Origin: Rhabdornis inornatus
Taxonomy: Eukaryota; Chordata; Aves; Passeriformes; Rhabdornithidae
Assembly: GCA_013397075.1 (NCBI GenBank)
Contig: VWZS01009792.1
Coordinates: 1,331,560-1,395,559, forward strand
Length of the DNA stretch: 64,000 nt
Reading direction: 5' to 3'
Under the pieces are notes generated by a model that searched no databases, was not told the DNA's origin, and saw only the letters and a list, made by a program, of their open reading frames with translations. Position numbers and translations under genes: made by a program. Shown here piece by piece: positions 38,977-49,500 of this stretch (positions are counted from its first letter, which is position 1; every line of letters starts with the position of its first letter).

Positions 38977-41900
38977 TGGTTTTGGAAGGTGGTGCCGCTA
39001 CTTGCTAAACTCTTTGAAGCCTGTATTGTGTACTGTGCTGAGGGACGAGAAATATGGCATGTTCCAAAGTTATTTGCAGATTGACACTGTGTTATTCCTT
39101 CACCTACCTCCACACTGAAGGACCAACTATCCTTAAATACAATCACCTGTACAAAGGCCTTGTTGATTTTTAATTACACAAAGAAATTAAAATAATGGCA
39201 CTTCAAACAAACCTCTAGTCAGAAAGGAGCACAAGTGATTTTCAAAAGTGCACTCTACATAAACATCTATTCAGGATCTCTTTTTAAAGCCATCTGGGGA
39301 GAGAAGTCCATAATTGTTTATTTCAATTCACAGCTCTAAACAGAATAATTTGCAGTCTATGATCTTTTCACTTTGAAGGCTGGCTGCCTTGGATTTTGAA
39401 TTCTAATTACTTTACCTACTGGAAGCCACAAAGCCACTATTTCTCCTGCCCCAATACCCTTAAACTGAATTCCTACAGTATTTTTTTTTTTTTAGCAGAT
39501 TAGCAATAATCACTGAAAAGGTGAAAATCTTGAAACTATTTTTTGATAATTTCATCTTGCTTTAGGTGGATTAAAGAAGTCTTATCATTTACAGCTGGTA
39601 TGTGGCTTCACAGGATTTTTATTTTTTCTGCTTTATCAGGAAGAAAAAATATTTTAAAATGAACTACTGGACATGTTCTGCTGAGAACCTTGGACCAAAC
39701 TGGTATTATTCAATAAGAAGTTAGGCTACCTTTGGCTAATAACTCATGTCTTTAGCCTTGTTTCTTCACTTATGTGATATAGCAATCCGTGCTACCATGA
39801 CAGTAACATACACTCTTATATATTTGCATATGTTACATACAGAGAGATTTTTTAACCTTAACAGAAGTCAATGAAGGCTGCTATGTGCTTGAGTGACAAC
39901 AGAACCAACACACTGGCTTGAAAGTATTCAGAACACACAGAAAGGCACAATAAATTTTCAAATAAGAGGCGGAAAAATTCCTAGCCAAGTTCTCATTATA
40001 GATAGATGTGAATGTATCTCATCAATTTTGTGAATACGGCCACAGATGCCCCATGTGACTTAGACTGCAAAGGCCACTTCTATCTCACAGCCCATTTCTG
40101 CTTCATCTCAGCATTGCACACTTTTGAAAAAGGATGAATATGATGATGAAGATCCTAGAGTTTTTGCAATAGAGGTTCACATATTAGTTGCTCCAGGACC
40201 AGTCCCTGTAGCCTTTTATTTCTGCATAGGGTTTTGCTCAGAGGCATCTTGATGTGGAGTCAATACAGCATCTCAGTGAATAAGGTACTTGCATTCACTT
40301 CTTTGTTGTTGTGAGTAAAATTAAATGCTACAACGAGGTTTTCTTTAATGCTAGCCTAATAAAAAGGTCACATCTTAAAGAGCTGAAAAAAGCACTGTTT
40401 GATTCCTGAGTTACTGAGGTAGATGGAGAGGACAGGACAGAACTGCATAAGCCTTCCCTTGTTAGCCATTAGGTGATTATTAATAATCATGAATATTTTT
40501 CATCATTGCTAAGTCATATCTTCCTAAAAATAACACACTTTGAACATTTTCTTAGTATGCAGGTAGGGACTTTTTCAGCCAGCCCTGGGTTTGACATCCG
40601 ACTTCTTCCTGATTTTCTACCTTTTCATGTCCATGCTTTACGCTTGAATCCTTGAGCTACCAACAGATTGCTCTGTGAACAATTTATTCAGCCTGCAATT
40701 TTGCCTCCCTTTGTCATGGTGCTGTCTCTCGTGGCAGCACCTTTTCTGACACCTGAGCTGGGGTCAAACATCTGTGCCTGGCACCAAGAAAGGTGAGGGG
40801 GTGAATGAGAAAGGAACTGGGGGGTTACCAAGGGTGTTGGAGGGGAAGAGAGTAAATTCTCAGGTGTTACCAGTACTGAGAAGTGAACCTAGATTTTGCT
40901 GTTGTTCATGCCAACAGAAGAACAATGGCATTTGTCAGGTTTTTCATGGTGACTCAGGACTGCAGAGGACAGCAAACAGAGAAAAATGCTCCTGCAGGCA
41001 AGGACTGGGAGGTGTCTGATGTGGCTACCTTAGGAAAGGCCTTTGGAGAAGAATTAACTACATAACTACAACCAGCAAATTAATTTGTTCTCTGTAAATG
41101 AGAAAAAAATTCTTTAAATAAACATTTAAGCAGATGGTAGATAAACAAGTGATTGAAAGACATTCCTGCATGTTTAAGGACTTTATGGCAATGGGAACCC
41201 TCTGGGATACAAATTAAATGGAGGTGAAAAACCCAGTAAAGTTCTGTCTTTCATTTCACCACAGGACCTGCCATTGACTTGTGATATTACTATACTACCA
41301 AACAGTAGTAATTTTAGCAGCATCTTTGTTTTTTCCACTCTACTGCAGAATTTAATCTACTTTGGGAGCTATGGCCACTGGCATTCCTACTTCCCTTTAT
41401 TCCAACACACTGTCTTAACATACCATCCTTATGAAATCATTTTTTTTAGAACTTGAAGCTAAGCAATGCTAACACATTTAATATTGCAAAACAAAACTGA
41501 ACAGAAGGCTGTTTCACACAATACAATAAAAAAGGACTTTTTAAAAAAGCAGGCTTCCTTACAGACTTTATGAATTTAAACCCTGGCTTTCTTTAGCCAG
41601 GAGCACTGTGATTTTGAGATGTTTTAGAACCACAGCTATTGTGTGGAAGTTTCCTTAAGATAAAACCCAACCAATTTTAATAGCCTCAATTCTATTTCTT
41701 TCAGCTTCCCTGGTGTAGTTGCAGTTACACATCATCAGTTTTATATGCAGTAAAAACCAGAAATAACATTTTATTCTTTCTTAGAACAAAAAATCCTGGG
41801 GGGGTGGGAAATAAAATAACCAATCTGCTAATCTGAAAAAAAGAAAGTACTTTTAGATTACTTTTTCTTCAAAATTAACTCCATTATTTTAATAGGTGTA

Positions 41901-42018
41901 TCTAGATCTCGTAGCTGCAAAACAAATGTAAATGCCTCTGCAATCCATTACATGTCTTCCACATGGAATTAGCATTTCCCATTTTGACAGAAACAGTCGC
42001 ATTACCTAGACAGTGTTA
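38977..42018. other. Intergenic, no gene recognised
   Basis: About 3 kb of AT-rich sequence. I see no exon, RNA gene or clear repeat. Open frames do not exceed 81 codons. Confidence 0.55.
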
Positions 42019-42232
42019 TAACAGAGTCCTAGAAAGGTTTGAGTTGGAAGGGACCTCAAAGATCATCTTGTTCCAACCCCCTGCCATGGGCAGGAACAAC
42101 TTCCACTATCCCAGGGTGCTCCAAGCCCTATCCAGCCTGGTCTTGAACACTCTCAGGGATGGGGCAACTCGTGCCACTGCCTCACCACACAGTAAAGATT
42201 TTTTTCCTAGCATCTAATCTAAACCTACTCTC
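42019..42232 (-). mobile_element. CR1 LINE 3'-end fragment
   Basis: Minus orientation: GAGTTGGAAGGGACCTCAAA, GATCATCTTGTTCCAACCCC, CTGCCATGGGCAGGAACAAC, to AATCTAAACCTACTCTC. Well preserved, 5'-truncated to about 210 bases. Confidence 0.93.
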
Positions 42233-42870
42233 TTATGTAGCAGAAATATAAAATACCAACCAATCAACCAACCAACCAAAAAAATCTATTTTTTTCCAAG
42301 AGTTTGATTAATTAAAAAGCAGCAATAAACTCTAAGTTTCCTCCCCACTTTCTGGACATGGCTTGCTGGCAAGAAATCTGCACCGGCATTATCTGTGTTG
42401 CCAGCAGAATACACCTGCCCAACATGAGTTCCCAAATTGGGAAACAGGGAGAGCAACATTTTTCTAATGGAGTTACAAAGTTGCTCCTAAAAATGAAGAT
42501 TCTGCATGAAAATGATAGATTAAAATCTTAAATTGATCTAATTTTGGCATGCTCTATCACATGGATCTCATTTTGATCAAGATGCCTCCCTATGAATTTA
42601 ATTATTACCTAACCCAGCCCCAGATGCAGTGGTGTTCTCACTGCCAGGGCCTTCAGGCACTGGAATACAAATAAAGTCACAAAATGTTTCAAAAATCCAT
42701 TTCAGTGAATGTTTTATTTGTAATACATTCCTTTGTTAAAAGAATTAAGTTTCTACTCTTTATCACTAGCAATTGCAAAGAAACTCAAAACAGAAAAGCC
42801 CAAAATGGTAGCAATTCTACCTGTTTTCAGAGAATATTAGTCAACTGGATTGGATTTTATTTGGCCATTA
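42233..42870. other. Intergenic spacer between two CR1 fragments
   Basis: AT-rich, with a CCAACCAA-type simple stretch near 42260-42280. No gene recognised. Confidence 0.55.
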
Positions 42871-43340
42871 GAATCACACATAGAGTCATACAGTGGCCTC
42901 AGTTGGAAGGGACCTTAGAGATCATCTTGTTCTAGCCCCCTGCCATGGGCAGAGACACCTTCCACTGGACCAGGTTGTTCAGAGCCCCATCCAACCTGGC
43001 CTTGAACAACTTCAGGGATGGGGCAGCCATAGCTTCTCTGGACAACTTGTGCCAGGGGCCTCACCACTTTGACAAGGAAGAATTTCCTCCTAATACCTTA
43101 TCTAAGCCTACTCTCTGTCAGTTTGAGGCTGTTCCCCCTTGTCCTGTCACTCCAGACCCTTGTAAATAGTCTCTCTCCATCTTTCCTATAGGCTTTCTTC
43201 AGGTACTGGAGGGCAGCAATTAGGTCACCCCAGAGTCTTCTGTTTTCCAGGCTGAACAGTCCCAATTCTCCCAGTCTTTCCCCATATGAGAGGTGCTCCA
43301 TCCCTCTGATCATCTTGTTCTCCTCTCTCCAACAGGTCGA
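42871..43340 (-). mobile_element. CR1 LINE 3'-end fragment
   Basis: Minus orientation, about 470 bases, from GAATCACACATAGAGTCATA through CAGTTGGAAGGGACCTTAGA and TCATCTTGTTCTAGCCCCC to the ORF2 end (CTCCATCCCTCTGATCATCT). The minus-strand translation retains ORF2-like text such as LRELGLFSLENRRL-type sequence, here LGELGLFSLENRRLWGDLI. Same subfamily as 42019. Confidence 0.94.
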
Positions 43341-44181
43341 TTTGATAGATGTTCATAGACTCAAACACTGCTTTTGCAAATCCAAGCTTTCTCCCCTTGG
43401 CCTTTTTAAAGACTGTTCACTACTTACTCTCAAAATACATCCATATCTGAAATTATTACCATAAGATTCAATGTTTCATATACAGAAGCAACCCAAATTT
43501 AATGCAAGATCTAGATAAACAGCTCAAGTTCAACTCAGTATTTACACCACACGGATTTTCCAGTGAAAGTCAGGAAAGCAATAAGGAAAGAAATCCTCCA
43601 TGTATGTGATAGTTTGCACATTTTCTTATTGCCATGTCTGTCCTCTTGAACTCCTCTGGGCTGCAGAGATGTGCTGCAACAAATGCAGTTCAGAGCTGAC
43701 AGACATTGGGGTACATGTTGACCCCTTATGGAACTTGGGCCTGAGAAAAAAAGCTATGCAGTTAATTTTTCAGCACGTGTGCCAGGTGTACGCTTTCCTT
43801 TCCCCCAAGTCACAATCTGAGGCAAAGCACGAAAAAATTGCTTCTCCATGGCTTATGCGTCCTCAAAGTCATTCCTAATTATAATTCCTCTTAAAAACAA
43901 AACAAACAAACAAACAAAAAAACCCCAAAACCGCAACTTTGCCTGGATCAATAACCAATCTAATGTAACAAAAATAAAATGCTTCGAATCATAGTAAGGA
44001 CTTCAAAGCATAGATGTTCTGCAATTCCCACAAAAGCAAACAGTAGCAGCATTAAGTATAACTTAATTCTCTTCACTATCCAGTTGAACTGAAATTGACC
44101 CTCATCAGTCTGATCAGACACCTGGGGAATGCTAAATCCAGCCTCCCTCAGACTGCACGATGGCCACTTTCAGGTAGGAGT
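43341..44181. other. Intergenic, no gene recognised
   Basis: Unassigned AT-rich sequence with an (AAAC)n-type simple repeat at about 43892-43925. A 92-codon open frame at 43600-43878 matches no family I know. Confidence 0.5.
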
Positions 44182-44862
44182 AACAGAATCCCACAGTGGG
44201 TCAGCTGGGAAGGGACCACAGTGGGTCATCTGGTCCAACCCCTGCTCAAGCAGGATCAACCTGGAGCACATGGCACAGGATTGCATCCAGATGGTTCTGG
44301 AATATCTCCAGTGAGGGAGACCCCACACCCTCTCTGAGTGATCTGTTCCAGTGCTTGGTCACTGCACAGTGAAGAAGTTCTTTCTCCTGTTCAGGTGGAA
44401 CTTCCTGTGCATCAGTGCCTGCCCATTGCCTCTTGTCCCATTGCTGGGCACCACTGAGCAGAGCCTGGTCCATGCTCTGACCCCTCCCTGCAGACACTGA
44501 CAGACATTGATGATGTCCCCTCTCAGTCATCTCCTCCTGAGGCTGAACAGCCCCAGCTCCCCCAGCCTTTCCTCATAAGAGAGATGCTCCATCCCTTCAT
44601 CATCTCTGTAACCTACACTGGACCCACTCCAGGAGATCCATGTCCCTCCTATCCTGAGGAGCCCAGGACTGGACACAGCACTCCAGATGTGCCTCATCAG
44701 GGCTGAGTAGAGGGGCAGGATAAGCCCCGATCTGCTGGCAATGCTCTTCCTGATGCATCCCTGGATTCCATTGGCCTCCTTGGCCAGAAGGGCATTGCTG
44801 GCTCAGGGATGGTCTGTTCTCCACCAGGACTCTCAGGTCCTTCTCAGAGATACTTCTCTCAC
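44182..44862 (-). mobile_element. CR1 LINE fragment of a second lineage
   Basis: Minus orientation, about 680 bases. It matches the CR1 lineage marked by CATCTGGTCCAACCCCTGCT, CAAGCAGGATCAACCTGGAG, AATATCTCCAGTGAGGGAGA, TTGCCTCTTGTCCCATTGCT and GAGCCCAGGACTGGACACAG. The neighbours at 42019 and 42871 belong to another lineage. The ORF2 frame is interrupted, so it is inactive. Confidence 0.93.
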
Positions 44863-45579
44863 CTGACCCTTACCTTGGTACTGAATACCAACAGACTTGC
44901 ACATGGAGATTAATCCATCTTCTGAAAACTAGAATCAGGGATTTTCTAGTGCCCACTTGCATGCACAAGCAATGATGCTACTGATTTTTTCCCCTCCTGA
45001 ACCACAAAATACTCATGTGAACTCAAGTCCCTACTCGTGCATTTGTGGAGGGGCTTTGGAAGAGCTGGAGGATATGGAAGAAAACAATAAAAAATAATAA
45101 AACCACAAATAAAACCAACCTGTCCTATTGCACCCAGCTATCACTACACACAGGCCAATCAATACTCTGAACTTTTATTTCTCAGCTTGAGTTTAAAATC
45201 AAACCTAAACCTTTCTTCATGGTAGTCATGCCTTCAGTTCAGCTATAGAAGTTACTCCATTTTCACCTAAAGAGCTAAAAGCACAAAGAGTTTTAACTTT
45301 TTTTTGTGTGTGTGTGTGTCTGTATCTGCCACTCATCTCATCCTCCCCCAGATTTTTTCAGTGCAACTCAGCAACTTTCAGCTACTCAAATGCAGCCCTG
45401 CAGCATTTTTGGCAGAGACTAAGATTTCTTGTCATGGTAGACTGATATAAGTTTAAAAAATGCAAAGGCTGTTCTGATTTATAATGTATCATTACCACTT
45501 GCATTTCAGAATTAAAACACTTTATCAATCTGATCCCACTTCATAAAGAAATCATAACAAGGCAGTGTAGTATTACAAA
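44863..45579. other. Intergenic, just beyond the C21orf91 poly(A) site
   Basis: Unassigned sequence. Contains a (TG)n tract at about 45306-45319 next to a T-run. No gene recognised. Confidence 0.5.
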
Positions 45580-46433
45580 TTTATTGAGTTTCGTCAAAGT
45601 AATTTTTCAGCATTGAAAATTTCACACATATAAAACAACTTCAACTTCTATGCATTAAAACAAAAGCATGGGTTCTTTTTTTAATTTAAAGCAAATTCTG
45701 TGCTTTTTAAAAACATCTCATGAACCAAATTCTTCAGTTATAAAGCTGATAAAAATAAGTGATACACCACTAGAGTTTTTTCTTTAACATGTGAAATTCA
45801 TCTCTTTGGGAAACAAAACTTTTAAAAATTGTATCATGAAAGATACAGACCTGAAAAAGGATAAACAATCATACACAAGGCATAAACATTACACAGAGTA
45901 ATTCAGACATTTTATAAAGAGATCTGGAAAAGTACCTAAAATAGTGATATTTATTTCGTATAAAACTTCAATAATAAAATATTGCTCATAATAAATAAGA
46001 AAACATGAGTTTCATTAATACTGTTCTCCCCTTAAAGCTCTCTTGGACATAACAGGATCAGATCTGATCAAAAGTCAAATGTTTATTTTGTCCTCTGTAT
46101 GAAGGAGGCAGGTTTACAGGCTTCAGGTCATTCTTTGCTAGAAACAATTTTATTATAAACAAAACACAGAATTAATTTCAAGGCTCATGCGTAGTTATGG
46201 GAAAAAAATAATAATCCTCCAAATGTGAATAAGCCTTATTACAGCAGATTTTAATACCCAAAATATTTGCCCTTTTTGTTAAGCCCAAAGTGGAATAAGA
46301 TTTCCCGTGGATTATGAACACAAAGAGAAAGCTGCCCAAGTTTTCTCAAAAGCTTCTAAATATGGGTGCAGCTGTAATTAACGGTTATCAACACTGTTAG
46401 GGACAGCTCTAGGGGGATGTAAGTTGCCTCCCT
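45562..46433 (-). other. C21orf91: C21orf91 3'UTR
   Basis: AT-rich sequence directly after the TAA of C21orf91, ending near the AATAAA at 45585-45580. It has no coding signal. The exact cleavage point is inferred. Confidence 0.6.
45580..45585 (-). terminator. C21orf91: AATAAA poly(A) signal, best candidate for C21orf91
   Basis: On the minus strand the sequence reads ACTCAATAAATTTGTAATAC, a canonical hexamer followed by a T/G-rich stretch, about 850 bases after the C21orf91 stop codon. Other minus-strand AATAAA words occur upstream of it in the AT-rich 3'UTR, so shorter transcripts are possible. Confidence 0.55.
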
Positions 46434-46594
46434 TTATATGGGGACGTTGGATTTCATCCCTGCTCTTCCCATCTGCAGACAGGGCAGTTTGGAGCAGTTC
46501 TTGAGCAGCTGCTCGATGGCGATGTGGCGCACGTTGAGCTCGGAGGCCAGGGAGTCCTTCTCCTGCACCTGCTGTGTCAGCTCCTCAAACACAT
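46434..46594 (-). CDS. C21orf91: C21orf91 last coding exon
   Basis: Acceptor TTGTTGCAG before 46594; stop TAA at 46436-46434. It encodes the coiled-coil end and the conserved C-terminus VRHIAIEQLLKNCSKLPCLQ. Of its first 34 full codons, 32 end in G or C, whereas in the preceding exon only 9 of 21 do. Five CpG dinucleotides fall within 46514-46542. Confidence 0.96.
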
Positions 46595-49500
46595 CTGCAA
46601 CAACAGCACGGGTCAACGCTTGCTCCCTGTGCTGACACAGGCTAGGAAGCAGTGACAACACTGGGGAAAAGGCATGGACATTTAAGTGGGATCATGCACA
46701 GGAACTCTGCTTTTCCTGGTTCCAGCACAGCTTTGTATGCATTGCAAACTGAACAGCGTCACTTTGTTTCTAGGTACAGACAACCCGAGCCAAGGTGGAT
46801 CAGTTTAGAACTCAAAACAAAGCTGACTCTGGCCTGGATCAGCAACAGTGTGGCAGCAGGACCAGGGCAGAGATCATTCCCCTGTGCTGGGCACTGGTGA
46901 GGTCACACCTCAAATCCTGTGTTCAGTTTTGGGCCTCTCACAGGAAGGACATGGAGGTGCTGGATCATGTCCAGAGAAGGGAACAGAGCTGGGGAAGGGT
47001 CTGGAGCACAAGTCTGATGAGGAGCAGCTGAGAGGGCTCAGCCTAGACAAAAGGAGGCTCAGGGGAGACCTTATCATTCTCTGCAATTGCCCGACAGGAG
47101 GGTGGAGCCATGTGGAGTCCAGCTCTTCTCTCAGGCAACAAGGATGAGAGGAAATAGCCTTAGATTGCACCAGGCAAAGTTAGATTGGATATTAGGAAAC
47201 ATTTCTTCATGGAAAGGGTTGTCATGCACTGAAACAGGCTGCCCAGGCAAGTGGTGCAGTCACCATCCCTGGAGGGATTTAAGAGACATGGAGATGTGGC
47301 ATTTAGGAACCACATGGTTTTGTGGGGGACTTAGCAGTGCTGGATTAAGGGTTGCACTTGATGATCTTAAGGGTCATTTTCAACCTTAACAATTCTGTGG
47401 TTCTAGTAAAATTCTTAAAGAGAATACTGTGCCAAATTGCAGCACCAAAGCAGATTACATAATGAAAGCACCTAGAAATCTCCCTATATCACACATTTCC
47501 ATGCAAAACAAGAGACCTCAGCTAAAAACTTAACTGACAGAAAGGCAATAACGATTTCTTTTTTAAAACCAGATCTTTTTTATGACAAAGCACCACAAAC
47601 CCATAACCAAAAGTATTGAAAAATTCTCACCCTGGATTTGCTTGAGCAGTTTTTCATTAAGTTGCTTTAACTCTCCTAGAGTCATTGTAGTCACTGCAAC
47701 AATAAAATTTGTTATTACTACTACCAAAGTCACATAAGCATACCTAAGCAGACCCCTGTTTCCTCAAGATTTCTCCTGTTTGCATCCTAATAATCAACAC
47801 ATTGGTGGCAGTAAGTCAAAAACAACAGTATTTATCAGTCATTTGAGGAAAGTTTGAAAATTCTCTTTTTAATGTTGACACAGACAAGGATTTACTCCAC
47901 TAGAAAACCCTCTCTTCAATGTCAAAAAGGTGGAAAATCAAGCCCTGAAAACAGCAGCATCCAGAATCAGAACTGCTTGCCACATTTAAATACTATACCC
48001 TCCTCTAACTGCAAAACATGATCTCTCCAGTGTAACCCATGAAAGCACATCTGTTTAGTTGTGGGCAGTTAAAAGAGGACAATTTTGACGTAAGCCCTGC
48101 TATGTTTCCCAGCCTGCAAGAAGCAGCTTCCTGACAGAATTTTCAGCATGTGGCTCCCTGTTTTGGTTATCAAGGTTTGTGCTTTCTGCATATAGGAATA
48201 ACATACAGTTTCCAGTGAGTGACAGAGGATGAAGGGCAATCCTGGCTTGATATGAAGACCAGCATATAAAAACAGGTTCCCTTCTGTGCTCCTGGTGAGA
48301 ACTACAAGATCCTCTGTAGCATTCAAAAGCCCTTCTGCATCTCAGGTTGTGTGCATTGATCACCCTCACAGAAAATACACATTAAGCCTCAGAGGGGAAA
48401 ACTGTGAAAGTACTCTTCACTGCCCTTGATCAGCAGCAGGGAAGCACTGGCCTGCTTCCTAGGATTCCCTCAACCCTGCAGTGGACACACAAGGTGCCAT
48501 GCCTGCTGCTGAGATGCCCTTGTCACCACGGTGAAAAGAGACAATCTGAACACCACAGGGGGTACCAGGCACTGGCACAAGCTTAAAGACCTTGCAATTC
48601 CAAAATACTGCTTTTAAACTTCAGCAAAGCTGTTTCTGCTGCAGCTTAGCAAAGCTCTCATTGCATACTTGAGAGAAAAAACGATGCTGCAGCTTTTTTC
48701 CAGAGATTTCTCTGTGCAAAAAGTTTCTACATGGCAAATTTAAAGTCCAGAGTTCTGAAAAAGATGGGTTTTAGCTATCCACTGGATTATTGGATTATCC
48801 TAAGCCTTCCCTTTCAAACTTTCTCACAGCTGGCAGTTGTGGGATGTTAAATTGCTGACAGAACTGCCAAACCAAAGAAGCTGGCAATAGCTAAGACTTG
48901 GTACTTGAGACATAATCCCAGTTAAGAATAAAATAGAGTCATCTTTCTCCTCCATCAGCCAGGTAAAATGGTGCTGCTTCCTACCTTCAGCTATCAATAA
49001 ACCTGAAAAGTCCCTTCTCACACCTTGCCATCCTTTAAGCACCATGAAAACCCTGACCAAATTGAATATAGTAATTAATGGCTAAAAATGTCAAGATTTC
49101 CCCTCCCTTTTTTCTTCCAGTGTTAGGATGTTATTTCCCCGTTCTTCAGTATTTTCATTAACATTTTGTCATCTGGCAGACAGGCTGGTTCACACATTTC
49201 ATGTGAGTGTTTTGGGACAGGACTGTTTCATGGCACATTATTCTGATACAGAAGGGAAAGGGAGCACCGAATTTAAACGGTAAAATATTATTCTACCCAC
49301 AGCGGAGGTAAATTCTGAAGAAATACTGGTCAAGCTATTCACAGTTGCATTAATACTTTTTTCAGTAGACAGCTATGTATTTAAGAGTGAAAGAATTGCA
49401 GTAAGAAGGTACCTAATTCTGGCAGTCTAAGTTTTCATCTAACATACAAACTTTATATAATCATAGAGCATCCAAATGAATGTCTTTTAAAGATAAATAC

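Noticed and set aside
38730..39146. 138- and 129-codon frames near 38.7-39.1 kb
   Set aside because: They are mostly the CR1 internal fragment at 38709-38976 read on both strands.
46848..47389. Several 78-100-codon frames as genes in C21orf91 intron 4
   Set aside because: They lie in the antisense CR1 fragment and are frameshifted ORF2 remnants.
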